Below are positions 31,146 to 40,070 of a stretch of 64,000 nucleotides of DNA, one piece after another. The notes beneath the pieces were generated by a model. That model was not told where the DNA came from. It did no database searches and saw only the letters and a program-made list of their open reading frames with translations. The DNA comes from Streptomyces lydicus. Lineage in GTDB: Bacteria > Actinomycetota > Actinomycetes > Streptomycetales > Streptomycetaceae. The number at the start of each line of letters is the position of its first letter. The stretch's first letter is position 1. The DNA lies in NCBI RefSeq assembly GCF_001729485.1, contig NZ_CP017157.1:4526001-4590000 (forward strand), read 5' to 3'. A program made the translations under genes and the position numbers.

Positions 31146-31685
31146 ATGACTGAACTGTGCACCGATCGCCTCACCCTCCGCCGATGGCAGGACTCCGACC
31201 GTGAGCCATGGGCGGCGATGAATGCCGATCCCGAGGTTCGGGAGCACCTGGGTGAGCTGCTCACCCGCGAACAGAGCGATGCCTCCGTGGCGCAGTTCCG
31301 GGCCGAGTTCGACCAGCGAGGCTACGGGTGGTGGGCGGTTGAGGTGCAGGCCACCGGCGAGTTCATCGGGTTCGCGGGGCTGGACGAGGTGGAGGACGAC
31401 ATGCCCTTCACCGGAGTGGAGATCGGCTGGCGGCTCGCCCGCTCGGCCTGGGGCCAGGGCTACGCCACCGAGGCCGCGCGGACCGTACTGGCCCACGGCT
31501 TCGACACCCTGGAACTTCCCGAGATCCTTGCCGTGACGACGGCCACCAACCTCCGTTCGCAGGCAGTGATGCGTCGGCTCGGCATGACCCGGGACCCGGC
31601 CGACGACTTCGACGATCCCACCGCGCCGGAAGGCCCCCTGCGTCCGAACGTGCTGTACCGCCTCGCCCGTGGTGCCGGGGTCTGA
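31146..31685 (+). CDS. GNAT N-acetyltransferase (RimJ/RimL type)
   Basis: 179 residues from the ATG at 31146 behind GGGAGG. An Acetyltransf_3 domain spans the protein: TDRLTLRRWQDSDREPWAAM at the start, the acetyl-CoA loop GWRLARSAWGQGYATEA (residues about 98-114), and NLRSQAVMRRLGM. Such enzymes acetylate protein N-termini, small amines or drugs; the substrate cannot be read from the sequence. It follows the Rox terminator and has its own start signals. Confidence 0.85.
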   Translation: MTELCTDRLTLRRWQDSDREPWAAMNADPEVREHLGELLTREQSDASVAQFRAEFDQRGYGWWAVEVQATGEFIGFAGLDEVEDDMPFTGVEIGWRLARSAWGQGYATEAARTVLAHGFDTLELPEILAVTTATNLRSQAVMRRLGMTRDPADDFDDPTAPEGPLRPNVLYRLARGAGV

Positions 31686-31912
31686 CGTGCGCCGCCGGGC
31701 ACCGGTCAGGTCGCGTGGCGACCGGCGACACCCGACGCGCCGCGGCTGCTGCCCGCCCCTGTCGGTGATCTGTCCGCCGGCGGCCGGCATCCGTCGGCGC
31801 CCTGTCGGTCGCTGCTGCGACCTTTGACCAGGTCGCCGGTGGGCGGACGGCCGGGCCCCGATGCCCCGGCCACCCCACCGGCCCCCGCAGTCCCGAGCGC
31901 AAGGAGCGTCCC

Positions 31913-32863
31913 GTGCCCACCGCAGTCCAGACCCCGCCCTGGGATGTTCACCGGCTCCCACCGGCCCAGGGCAAGAACTTCCTCGTCACCGGCGGCAATG
32001 CGGGTATCGGCTACTTCGTCGCCGAGCAACTCGCCGGCACCGGCGCCACCGTCGTCCTCGGCAGCCGGGACCCGGCGAAGGCCGAGGCGGCCATGGCCTC
32101 GATCCGTGCCCGCGTCCCCGGGGCGCGGGTACGCCACCTTCGGCTGGACCTCGCCGACCTGTCCTCGCTCAAGCCGTCCGTGGACAGCCTGGAGCTGGAC
32201 CACCTCGACGCGGTGGTGCACAACGCCGGGGTGCTGCTCGACCAGCCGGAACGCAGGGAGACCAAGGACGGCCACGAGTTGACGTTCGGGACCAACCACC
32301 TCGGGCACTTCGCGCTGACCCACTGGCTGGCCCCGCTGCTCTCGGCCGCGCCCGCCGGCCGCGTCGTCACCACCGGGAGCTTCGCGGCCAAGTCCGCGCG
32401 ACTGGACCTGGACGACCTGCAGACCACCCGCGACTACCGGCCGAAACGCGCCTACGAGCGGTCGAAGCTGGCGCAGATGCTGTTCGGCTGCGAACTCGAC
32501 CGCCGCCTGCGCGCCGGCGGCAGCACGACGCTGAGCGTGCTCGCCCACCCGGGCGGCGCGCTCGACTCCCTCACCCCCGCACGCCCTCCCCTCCACGCCC
32601 GCAGCACCGGCCAACGCTTGCGCGGCCTCCCCCTCGCCCTCTTCGTCCAGGGCAAGCAAGCCGGCGCATGGCCCGCCGTCCGGGCGGTCCTCGACCCGAC
32701 CGTGACCGGCGGCCAGCTGTGGGGCCCCCGAGTGGCCGGCCTGCGCGGCGCCCCACGGCTCGAACCCGTATGGGACCACCTGGCCGACCCCGCCACCGCG
32801 GCCCGCCTCTGGACCGCCAGCGCCACCCTGACCGGCGTCGACCCGGCCTTCCACCCCGCCTGA
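31913..32863 (+). CDS. Short-chain dehydrogenase/reductase
   Basis: 316 residues from a GTG at 31913 behind AAGGAG. Rossmann motif TGGNAGIG near residue 27, HNAGV near 102, catalytic Ser in VVTTGSFAAK, and Tyr-x3-Lys in YERSK near 181. The layout resembles the retinol-dehydrogenase/WW-oxidoreductase-like group of SDRs. Substrate unknown. It lies 175 bases upstream of the ArsR gene and its elaborate operator. Confidence 0.85.
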   Translation: MPTAVQTPPWDVHRLPPAQGKNFLVTGGNAGIGYFVAEQLAGTGATVVLGSRDPAKAEAAMASIRARVPGARVRHLRLDLADLSSLKPSVDSLELDHLDAVVHNAGVLLDQPERRETKDGHELTFGTNHLGHFALTHWLAPLLSAAPAGRVVTTGSFAAKSARLDLDDLQTTRDYRPKRAYERSKLAQMLFGCELDRRLRAGGSTTLSVLAHPGGALDSLTPARPPLHARSTGQRLRGLPLALFVQGKQAGAWPAVRAVLDPTVTGGQLWGPRVAGLRGAPRLEPVWDHLADPATAARLWTASATLTGVDPAFHPA

Positions 32864-32977
32864 CGACGACGCCTACGCACCAGGCGCGTTCGCCTTCCGT
32901 CCCTCCGTCCTTCAGCCCTTCGCCCTGCGCGTCTGCGGTTCCTTCGTCAAGTCCGGTACGGCTGCGCCTGGTTGGCC

Positions 32978-33025
32978 GCAAAGATTTCTTCGCAAAGAGG
33001 TCTTTGCGAAGAAGTCTTTGCGGTC
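32978..33025. promoter_or_regulatory. Four-half-site palindromic operator of the ArsR-MFS operon
   Basis: Two 23-bp arms (32978-33000 and 33003-33025) are inverted copies with a single mismatch around GG. Each arm itself holds two copies of one half-site: CGCAAAGA at 32979 and 32993, and TCTTTGCG at 33003 and 33017. It ends 13 bases before the ArsR ATG, so a bound repressor would block transcription start. Autoregulation by the ArsR protein is the obvious reading. Confidence 0.85.
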
Positions 33026-33038
33026 TACTCTGCACGAC

Positions 33039-33707
33039 ATGAGTGACGCGGAAGAGAGAGCGGCGACCGGCCTGCCCGGTGCGTCAGACGCGGTCGTCCT
33101 GGACGCGAAGGGCCTGCGGGCCCTGGCCCATCCGGTACGCGTGCAACTGGTCGGGTTGCTGCGGAAGCACGGCCCGTCAACGGCCACCCGGCTCGCCGAG
33201 CGGCTGGGGGTCAACTCCGGTACGGCCAGCTATCACTTGCGCCAGCTCGGCGCGGCAGGATTCGTCGAGGAAGACGTCGAGCGCGGTAACGCACGGGAGC
33301 GTTGGTGGCGTTCGGTGCATCAGTCCACGTGGTTCAACGACCCGGATCTCGCCGCGCGAGAGCCCGAGGCCACGACGGCCTATCTGCGGTCCGTCGCCGC
33401 CACCTACACCCTGCGCACGCAACGGGCGCTCAACGAGCTGCAAGCGATGCCCCGGGCATGGCGCGACACCTTCGACATGAGCGACTGGCCCCTGCGGCTC
33501 ACCCCTGAGGAGGCGGCGGCCCTCCAGGAGGAGTTGCGGGCGGTCATCAGCCGGTACCGGCCCGATGTCCCGGCGGAGGCAGCCACCGCTCCCGAGGGCG
33601 CCCAGCGGGTCGCCGTGATCACACACCTGCTGCCCGAACTGGACGCGCCCACCGCGTCCCCCGCCGCCTCCGTTCGCGCAACGGACGAGGGACCGGAGCC
33701 GCAGTGA
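33039..33707 (+). CDS. ArsR-family transcriptional regulator
   Basis: 222 residues from the ATG at 33039, which has no good ribosome site and lies close to the operator, so the message may have a very short leader. A winged helix is at about 20-100 (LRALAHPVRVQLVGLLRKHG, TATRLAERLGVNSGTASYHL). A C-terminal region of about 110 residues probably holds an effector or dimerisation function; no metal-binding Cys pair is visible. It overlaps the following MFS gene as GTGA, so the two are co-translated. Confidence 0.9.
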   Translation: MSDAEERAATGLPGASDAVVLDAKGLRALAHPVRVQLVGLLRKHGPSTATRLAERLGVNSGTASYHLRQLGAAGFVEEDVERGNARERWWRSVHQSTWFNDPDLAAREPEATTAYLRSVAATYTLRTQRALNELQAMPRAWRDTFDMSDWPLRLTPEEAAALQEELRAVISRYRPDVPAEAATAPEGAQRVAVITHLLPELDAPTASPAASVRATDEGPEPQ

Positions 33708-35023
33708 CCGACCTCGTGACCGAAGGAGTCCCTGATACGGGCGGAGCCTCCCGCCGTCGTTCCTTACGCCCCTTGGGCGGGGTACTGGCAGCCATAGCGG
33801 TGTCGTTGACCGGCACCAGGATCTCGGCCATCGCCCTGCCGTGGTTCGTCCTGGTCACGACCGGCAGCGCCACCCGGACCGGACTGGTCGCCTGCTGCGA
33901 GATGGCTCCCTACGTGCTGGCCAAGGCGCTGGCCGGCCCGTTGGTGGACCGGACCGGACCGCGACGTGTCTCCTGGACCACTGACCTGCTCAGTGCGGCC
34001 GCCGCCGGTGCCGTTCCCGTCCTCCATGCCGTGGACCAGCTCTCGCTTCCCCTGCTGCTGGTCCTGGTCGCGCTGATCGGTGCGGCACGGGGCCCCGGTG
34101 ACCTGGCCAAGGAGGTGATGGTCCCGGAGGCGGCCGAGTTCAGCCGCGTACCGCTGGAGCGAGCAACGGGGCTGGCCGGCGTCACCGAACGGCTCGCCGC
34201 CACCATCGGGCCGGCGGCCGGCGGTTCCTTGGTGGCGCTGCTCGGTCCCTTGACGGGAATTCTCGTCACCGCGGCGTGCTTCGCCCTCGGTTCGGTGATC
34301 GTCGCTGTTGTCCTGCCACGCGGCACCGGAAGGACAGCTGCGGAAGGCCCGCCGCCCGAGGACGGGGCACCACCGGGCTACTGGCGGCGGTTCGGCGAGG
34401 GCTTCGCCTTCCTGCGCGGCGAACCGCTGCTGCTCACCATCATCGTCATGGTCAGCATCACCAACTTGCTGGACGCGGCGTTCACCACGGTGCTCATGCC
34501 CGTATGGGCGAAGGAGTCCGGCCACGGGCCGACCGACATCGGCCTGAACAGCAGCGCGGGGGGACTGGCAGCCGTTGCCGGCAGCCTGGCGGCCGCGGCC
34601 GCCGCGCACCGGATGCGGCGCCGCGTGGTGTTCTTCGCCGGGTTCCTGCTGGCCGGCGCGCCGAGATTCTTGATCCTCGCCGCTGATGCGCCGAGGTGGG
34701 CCGTGCTCGCCGTGTTTGCCGTCGGCGGATTCGGCGCGGGTTTCCTCAACCCCATCCTGTCGGCGGTGTCCTTCGAACGGATACCGCGCCGACTGCTCGG
34801 CCGGGTCAACGCGCTGGCTTACGCCGGGATTCCGCTCGGTGGATTGCTGGGCGGAGCGATGGTGGCCTCCTTCGGGCTGGTGCCGGTACTGCTGACCGGT
34901 GCGGCGGTGTACTTCCTCACCACCGGCCTGACCGGGCTACGGCCGGAGTGGCGCGCCATGGACCGGGGGCGCGGCGCGGGAAAGGGCCTGGACGCGCACG
35001 GTGCGGCGGCGCCTGACGGCTGA
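33704..35023 (+). CDS. MFS transporter co-translated with ArsR regulator
   Basis: 439 residues from a GTG at 33704 overlapping the ArsR stop (GTGA). About 12 membrane segments from residues 25 to 415, with the loop LAGPLVDRTGPRRVSW near residue 78 and FERIPRRLLGRVNALAYAG near 350, typical of MFS_3-type exporters. The coupling to an ArsR repressor suggests ligand-induced efflux. Substrate unknown. It converges on the symporter gene, separated by 54 bases with an imperfect GC-rich hairpin. Confidence 0.85.
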   Translation: MTDLVTEGVPDTGGASRRRSLRPLGGVLAAIAVSLTGTRISAIALPWFVLVTTGSATRTGLVACCEMAPYVLAKALAGPLVDRTGPRRVSWTTDLLSAAAAGAVPVLHAVDQLSLPLLLVLVALIGAARGPGDLAKEVMVPEAAEFSRVPLERATGLAGVTERLAATIGPAAGGSLVALLGPLTGILVTAACFALGSVIVAVVLPRGTGRTAAEGPPPEDGAPPGYWRRFGEGFAFLRGEPLLLTIIVMVSITNLLDAAFTTVLMPVWAKESGHGPTDIGLNSSAGGLAAVAGSLAAAAAAHRMRRRVVFFAGFLLAGAPRFLILAADAPRWAVLAVFAVGGFGAGFLNPILSAVSFERIPRRLLGRVNALAYAGIPLGGLLGGAMVASFGLVPVLLTGAAVYFLTTGLTGLRPEWRAMDRGRGAGKGLDAHGAAAPDG

Positions 35024-35077
35024 GGACACGCACAGCGGCGGTCCGTTGCCTGTATGCGGGCCGCCGTGCGGGGGCGG

Positions 35078-36625
35078 TCAGTGGAAGGTGGGTGGGGTCA
35101 GGCCGGGGGTGGTGGTGTTCTGCGGCTTCGGTTGCAGGGGGCCCGACCAGACGCGGCGGGGCGGGCGGCCGACCAGTTTGCCGAAGAGCAGGGCGGCCGC
35201 GGTGGCGACGAGCACGCCGGGCACCATCTCGTAGATGCCCGAGTGGAGGGGGCCGAGGAGCGGGTCGATGTGCTTCCAGAGCAGGACGGTCGCCGCTCCG
35301 GTGACGATGCCGGCCAGCGCTCCGGCGCGGGTCATGCGTGGCCAGTAGAGCGACAGCAGGATGACGGGGCCGAAGGCGGCGCCGAAGCCGGCCCAGGCGT
35401 AGGAGACGATGTCGAGGACGCCGCCGCCGCTCAGGGCGATGGCGTAGGCCACCAGGGCGACGACGACGACCGTCGCGCGGGCGGCGAGGACCTTCGAGGC
35501 GTCCGAGGCCCGACGCTTGAGGAACGCGCCGTAGAAGTCTTCGGTGAGGGCCATCGCGGAGACCAGGAGCTGGCTGTCGGCGGTGGATTTGATCGCGGCG
35601 AGTACGGCGACGAGCAGGATGCCCGCGATCCACGGATTGACCAGCTGGGCGCACAGGGCGATGAAGACGGTCTCGGGGTTGTCCAGCGGGTGGTCGAGGG
35701 CGGCGATCCCGACGAGCCCGATGAGGGAGGCTCCCGCCAGGCAGAGCACCACCCAGCTCACGCCGATGCGGCGGGCCCGGGGGATCTCGCGGGTGCTGCG
35801 GATGCTCATGAAGCGCACCAGGATGTGGGGCTGACCGAAGTAGCCCAGTCCCCAGGCGAGCAGCGAGATGACGGCCACCGCGGTGAGGGAATGGCCGGGC
35901 GTCCAGTGGAGGCCGTCGAAGCCCGCGTTGGCCCCGATGTCGAGGAGGGCGGGGCTCTTGCGGGTGAGGCCGTCGTGCAGCGCGCCGAAGCCGCCGAGGA
36001 TGCCGATGGCGATCGCGGGGAGGGCCAGCGCCGCGCAGAGCATCAGGGTGGCCTGCACGGTGTGGGTCACGCTGACCGCGCGGAAGCCGCCCAGGACGGT
36101 GTAGACGACGATGACGACGGCGAAGACGGTGAGGGCGAATTCGAAGCCGCCGCCGAAGATGCCCTCGAACAGCACGCCGCCGGCGATCAGGCCGCTGGCG
36201 ACGTAGACGGTGAAGAAGACGACGATGACGGTGGCCGAGACCAGGCGCAGGACTCTGCTGGAGTCCTCGAAGCGTTCCTCCAGGTATGCCGACAGGGTCA
36301 TCGCGTCGCCGGCGCGTTCGGTGTAGGTGCGCAGGCGTGGTGCGACCAGACGCCAGTTGAGATACGTGCCGACGGCCAGTCCCACGGCGATCCAGGCCGC
36401 GCCGAGGCCGGCGGCGTAGACGGCTCCGGGGAGCCCGAGGAAGAGCCAGCCGGACATGTCGCTGGCTCCGGCGGACAGCGCGGCGACCGGCGCGCTCAGC
36501 CGGCGGCCACCGAGGGCGAAGTCGGAGAAGGTGAGGGTCTCCTGATACGTCCAGAAGCCCACCGCCACCATGGCGAGCAGGAAGACCCCGAAAGTGATCA
36601 TGACGGGGACGATCAGGTGCGTCAT
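35078..36625 (-). CDS. putP: Sodium/proline symporter (PutP, SSS family)
   Basis: 515 residues from the ATG at 36625 behind GAGGAG. Thirteen membrane segments and the sodium/solute symporter signature: SDFALGGRRLSAPVAALSAG near 35, SAGASDMSGWLFLGLPGA, GYFGQPHILVRFMS, and STADSQLLVSAMALTEDFY near 340. These match PutP, which imports proline with Na+. The gene stands alone. Proline as substrate is from family resemblance. Confidence 0.9.
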   Translation of the reverse strand: MTHLIVPVMITFGVFLLAMVAVGFWTYQETLTFSDFALGGRRLSAPVAALSAGASDMSGWLFLGLPGAVYAAGLGAAWIAVGLAVGTYLNWRLVAPRLRTYTERAGDAMTLSAYLEERFEDSSRVLRLVSATVIVVFFTVYVASGLIAGGVLFEGIFGGGFEFALTVFAVVIVVYTVLGGFRAVSVTHTVQATLMLCAALALPAIAIGILGGFGALHDGLTRKSPALLDIGANAGFDGLHWTPGHSLTAVAVISLLAWGLGYFGQPHILVRFMSIRSTREIPRARRIGVSWVVLCLAGASLIGLVGIAALDHPLDNPETVFIALCAQLVNPWIAGILLVAVLAAIKSTADSQLLVSAMALTEDFYGAFLKRRASDASKVLAARATVVVVALVAYAIALSGGGVLDIVSYAWAGFGAAFGPVILLSLYWPRMTRAGALAGIVTGAATVLLWKHIDPLLGPLHSGIYEMVPGVLVATAAALLFGKLVGRPPRRVWSGPLQPKPQNTTTPGLTPPTFH

Positions 36626-37046
36626 CGCTGCTCCTCGGTCCAGGCGCTGCTGAGGGGGGTGGCGGGCAGGGCCCGGCTCCGGGCGGGGCCCCGCGAGATC
36701 CTGTGAAGGCTTCGGTGTCTGACGCATCGCGCCGATGCTTCGGTCAGAGGCATCGCGCTGACGCATCGGGCTGACGCGCTCGTCCGCGGCATCGGGCTTC
36801 TGAGGATCCTGGTGGGACGGCTCAGGCGCGTGAGGATACGGATCCGCGATCGTCCGCGTCACCCCTTTGGCCAGATGTCCCTACCACCGATTTCGGCGCG
36901 CCGCCAGCGGCTCGGTGCGCCGGGGGCCTGTCAACTCGGTCTGCGGGGCGGGGGTTTGGTGCCGGTGGTGGCGGGGCCCCGGGACGGGCGGTGGCCTGCG
37001 CGGAGGCGTGGACCGGGTGGCCGGGCGGTCGGGATACGGTCGCGGC
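36626..37046. promoter_or_regulatory. Divergent region with repeated GCATCG motifs
   Basis: 421 bases between the symporter and PadR starts. GCATCG occurs at 36724, 36750, 36763 and 36789, and as its complement CGATGC at 36733, within 71 bases. This may be a multi-site operator upstream of the symporter. No gene is evident. Confidence 0.5.
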
Positions 37047-37571
37047 ATGGATGACCCCCGGTTGACCACGCCCTCGTTCCTCGTGCTCGGCATCATCGAC
37101 AAGCTGGGCGAGGCCAGTCCGTATGACGTGAAGGTGGAGGCCGCCCGTACGGTGGCGCCGTTCTGGTCGATGCCGCATGCGCAGGTGTACGCCCAGTGCG
37201 ACCGGCTCGTGGACGCGGGTCTGCTGTCGGAGGTCCGCCAGCAGGGCGGGCGGATGCGGCGCGTGATGCGGCTGACGCCGGCGGGCGAGGCGGCTCTGGC
37301 GGAGTGGCTCGCCGACCCGGCGTTCGTACCGGTGGAGGCGCGCGAACGCGGCATCCTGAAGCTGTGGTTCGGGGCCCGGCCCGAGGTGCTCGCCCCGGTG
37401 CAGCTCGACGAGCATGAGCGCACGCTGACGAATTACGAGGAACTCGCGGACAGCGTCGGTGACTTGCTGACGCGCGGACAGCGTGAGGCGCTGGAATTCG
37501 GGATCCGTTACGAGCGGATGATGGTCGATTTCTGGCAGTGGGTCGAGCAGCGGGACCGGCCGGGGTCCTGA
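37047..37571 (+). CDS. PadR-family transcriptional regulator
   Basis: 174 residues from the ATG at 37047, without a strong ribosome site. An N-terminal winged helix is at about 8-90 (TPSFLVLGIIDKLGEASPYD, YAQCDRLVDAGLLSEVRQQG), followed by the alpha-helical C-terminal dimerisation domain (PadR C4 type). It lies 173 bases upstream of a DUF2306-type membrane protein whose promoter carries a perfect 27-bp palindrome, its likely target. Confidence 0.88.
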   Translation: MDDPRLTTPSFLVLGIIDKLGEASPYDVKVEAARTVAPFWSMPHAQVYAQCDRLVDAGLLSEVRQQGGRMRRVMRLTPAGEAALAEWLADPAFVPVEARERGILKLWFGARPEVLAPVQLDEHERTLTNYEELADSVGDLLTRGQREALEFGIRYERMMVDFWQWVEQRDRPGS

Positions 37572-37697
37572 GCCGTTCCGGTCGGGCGCTCCCGTGCCTC
37601 GGTGCGGTGACTCGGCCCGTGTGCATCGTTGCCGTGCAGCGGTGCGGTGAAGGTGGCGTGGGGACCGTTGACCACGACCGTGGGTCGCCCTTACCTT

Positions 37698-37724
37698 CTC
37701 GATAGTCCAGCCTGGACTATCGAG
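37698..37724 (+). promoter_or_regulatory. Perfect palindromic operator (PadR target)
   Basis: Arms CTCGATAGTCCAG (37698-37710) and CTGGACTATCGAG (37712-37724) pair perfectly around one central base, 20 bases before the GTG of the membrane protein gene. ATAGTC/GACTAT cores fit PadR-like dimer sites. Confidence 0.85.
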
Positions 37725-37744
37725 TCGCGACCGAGGGAGCCGCC

Positions 37745-38923
37745 GTGCACCGTCCGAGGAAGGTCGCCTGGGGCCGCGTCGCCACGATCGCCGTGGTGGC
37801 CGTCTGCGTGGGCTACGCCCCGATCGCGATGACCGAGCTGTGGCCCTACGCCCGGCCCGGCGCACCGGCGTTCGGGGAGTGGGTGCTGTCCCGAGCGGTG
37901 TCGCCGCGCTATGTCGCGGACGCCCTGGCCACCCGGATCGGGCCGTACGGGCGAAGCCTGGCGGCGATGATCGTCCACTCCGTGCTGGGCGGTGCGCTGA
38001 TGCTGCTCGGACCGGTGCAGCTGCTCTCGGCGGTGCGGCGGCGCGTCCGGCTGCACCGTGTCGTGGGGGTGGTGTTCGCGCTGACGGTGTACGTCTCGAT
38101 GGCGGGCGCCGGGATCTATCTGGTGCGGACCGCGCCGGGCGACGCGTTCAGCGGGGCGGCGTTCTGGATCGTGCTGGCCACGATCCTGGTCGGCACCGTG
38201 ATGAGTGTGACGTACGGGATCTTCGCCGCCGTCAAGGGCTTCCCCGACCTGCACCAGCGGTGGATGCTGCTCTGCTACGGGTTCTTGATGACCGCGCCGC
38301 TGCTGCGTCTCGAGTGGGGCGCGCTCCCGTGGATCTTCCCCGGTCTGTCCATGGAGGACATCAACCGCGTCGCGATCATGCACCTCGGCTCCGTCGTCGC
38401 CTTCGGCGCGCTGCTCGCCTCCCGCGCGATGGACAAGCGGGCCGCGGTGCGCGGGGTCACCGGGACATGGGTGCCGGTTCCGGTGCTGGTCGCGGTGCAT
38501 CTCGCCGGTGCCCTCGCGCTGGTGTGGATCGCCAGGTCGTACCTGGGCTGGGAAGCGGGCGGGCGGCGTCTGCTGGCCGGGTATCTGGTGCCGTACGCGG
38601 CGACGTACGCCGTCATGGCCGTGCGGGCCCGGCGCGCGGGGCGGGCCGGACGCGGCTGGGCGCGCGAGGAGTGGCTGCTGCATCTGGCCGCCCTGTGCCT
38701 GGCGCCGGTCGTCTCGGCCGGCGCGGCGCTGTTCTTCGCGCGCTACGGGGGCCTGGACCGGCACACCGCGCTGTCCGCCGGCGTCGCCATCGGGTGCGGC
38801 ATGCTCGCGTTCGCGGCGACGGCCGTGGTCAGCCTGCGCGTGATGTTCGGCCGCGAGTCGGCCAACCGGCAGGACACGGCCGCCGCGCGCCGTACGCGCC
38901 GGGCCCCCTCGCCGGCCGCATAG
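37745..38923 (+). CDS. DUF2306-type multispanning membrane protein
   Basis: 392 residues from a GTG at 37745 behind GAGGGAG. About ten membrane segments. The N-terminal half has the haem-protein-like pattern of DUF2306 (HSVLGGALMLLGPVQLLSAV, RLHRVVGVVFALTVYVSMAG, FPDLHQRWMLLCYGFLMTAP), with conserved His in helices. The C-terminal half adds four to five further helices and ends in an Arg-rich tail. Function unknown; the His pattern suggests bound haem or metal. Repression by the upstream PadR protein is likely. Confidence 0.8.
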   Translation: MHRPRKVAWGRVATIAVVAVCVGYAPIAMTELWPYARPGAPAFGEWVLSRAVSPRYVADALATRIGPYGRSLAAMIVHSVLGGALMLLGPVQLLSAVRRRVRLHRVVGVVFALTVYVSMAGAGIYLVRTAPGDAFSGAAFWIVLATILVGTVMSVTYGIFAAVKGFPDLHQRWMLLCYGFLMTAPLLRLEWGALPWIFPGLSMEDINRVAIMHLGSVVAFGALLASRAMDKRAAVRGVTGTWVPVPVLVAVHLAGALALVWIARSYLGWEAGGRRLLAGYLVPYAATYAVMAVRARRAGRAGRGWAREEWLLHLAALCLAPVVSAGAALFFARYGGLDRHTALSAGVAIGCGMLAFAATAVVSLRVMFGRESANRQDTAAARRTRRAPSPAA

Positions 38924-39048
38924 CCGGCGGCGGGGCGACCCGGGCGCGCTCCCACGGACGGTCCGGGTCCGGGGCGGCGGCGACGCGGCACGCGTACAGG
39001 CGCCGGACGCGTACGGCAACGAGTCAACGGTTCGGGGAGGGAACAGGG

Positions 39049-39954
39049 ATGGGCGAGGCGAGCGACGCAGCGGACGTGCCCGTGGGTGGCGTGGAGTCCG
39101 CGGGCACTGCGGAGATCGGTGGTCGTGACCTGGCGCCCGGGGTGCCGGTGTTGGCCTCGGTCGTCGCCGTGGTCAGCCTCCTGGTGGGTGCGCTCCTGGT
39201 GGTGACGAGCCTCGCCGGTTATGCGTTCAGCCCTTGGCAGACGTCCGGGCCGCTGAGTCCCGGCCTGATCGGCGCCGCCATGCTCGGTGTGGCGCCCGGC
39301 CTGTTCGCGGTCGGCCGGGCCCGCGCATGGGAAGAGGTCCGCACCCTCGTCCTCCCGCTCGCCGTGGTGCTGCTCGGCCTGCTCGCGGTGAGCCTGCTCG
39401 GTGCCGACAAGCTCCAGGCGGCCAGGGGCGGCTCGCTGGTCCTCGTCCTGTTCAGCCTCGGCTGGGTGGCCGTCCTCGGCCTGCTCGGGCTGAGCGCGGT
39501 GGTCTGCCTCGTCCGGCAGTACGCCAGGCCCGCCCGTCCGGTCAGGGTGCGGACGGCCCCCCTGCCGGGCTGGTCGAAGCCGTTCCTGGCGCTCCTCGGG
39601 TCGGCGTGGTGCGGCATCGGTGCCGGTCTGTCGGCCGGTCCGGGGTTCTGGGCCGCCTTCGTGCCGTGGGACGTGACGCGGACGGACGCCCAGGCCCTCG
39701 GTGTCTGGGCGGTCGCGCTCGGCACCGGTGTGCTGGGGGCGCTGGCCGAGGACGACCTCGCCCGCACCCGCCCCGCGCTGCTCGCCCTCCCCGGCGTCGC
39801 CGTGGCGTTGGCCGTCGTCCTGGGTGTCCGCGCCGCGGACGTCGACTGGGCCTCCGGTCCCGGCCTGTCGCTGATCACGATGGTCGGCGGGCTCCTGCTG
39901 GCCGGCCTCGTCGGACGACGGCTCCTGTCCCGGCACCCGCTCCCCCGGCCCTGA
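39049..39954 (+). CDS. Hypothetical integral membrane protein
   Basis: 301 residues from the ATG at 39049 behind GGGAGGG. After a 30-residue polar N-terminus there are about eight membrane segments rich in Leu, Val, Ala and Gly. I see no transporter signature or catalytic motif. It follows the DUF2306 gene by 125 bases on the same strand and may be expressed with it. Not recognised. Confidence 0.7.
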   Translation: MGEASDAADVPVGGVESAGTAEIGGRDLAPGVPVLASVVAVVSLLVGALLVVTSLAGYAFSPWQTSGPLSPGLIGAAMLGVAPGLFAVGRARAWEEVRTLVLPLAVVLLGLLAVSLLGADKLQAARGGSLVLVLFSLGWVAVLGLLGLSAVVCLVRQYARPARPVRVRTAPLPGWSKPFLALLGSAWCGIGAGLSAGPGFWAAFVPWDVTRTDAQALGVWAVALGTGVLGALAEDDLARTRPALLALPGVAVALAVVLGVRAADVDWASGPGLSLITMVGGLLLAGLVGRRLLSRHPLPRP

Positions 39955-39984
39955 CCCGGCGGACGGCCCTGCCGCGACGGGCGG

Positions 39985-40017
39985 TCCTGCGCGGGCGGGC
40001 AGTCCTGCGCGGGCGGG
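39985..40017. repeat. Two copies of a 15-bp direct repeat
   Basis: TCCTGCGCGGGCGGG at 39985-39999 and 40003-40017 lies in the convergent gap between the membrane protein and the protease. Confidence 0.7.
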
Positions 40018-40070
40018 AAGCCGGGCTGCCCACCCGTATGACGCCCCCGCGCCCGCGCCCCGCGCGGCGG

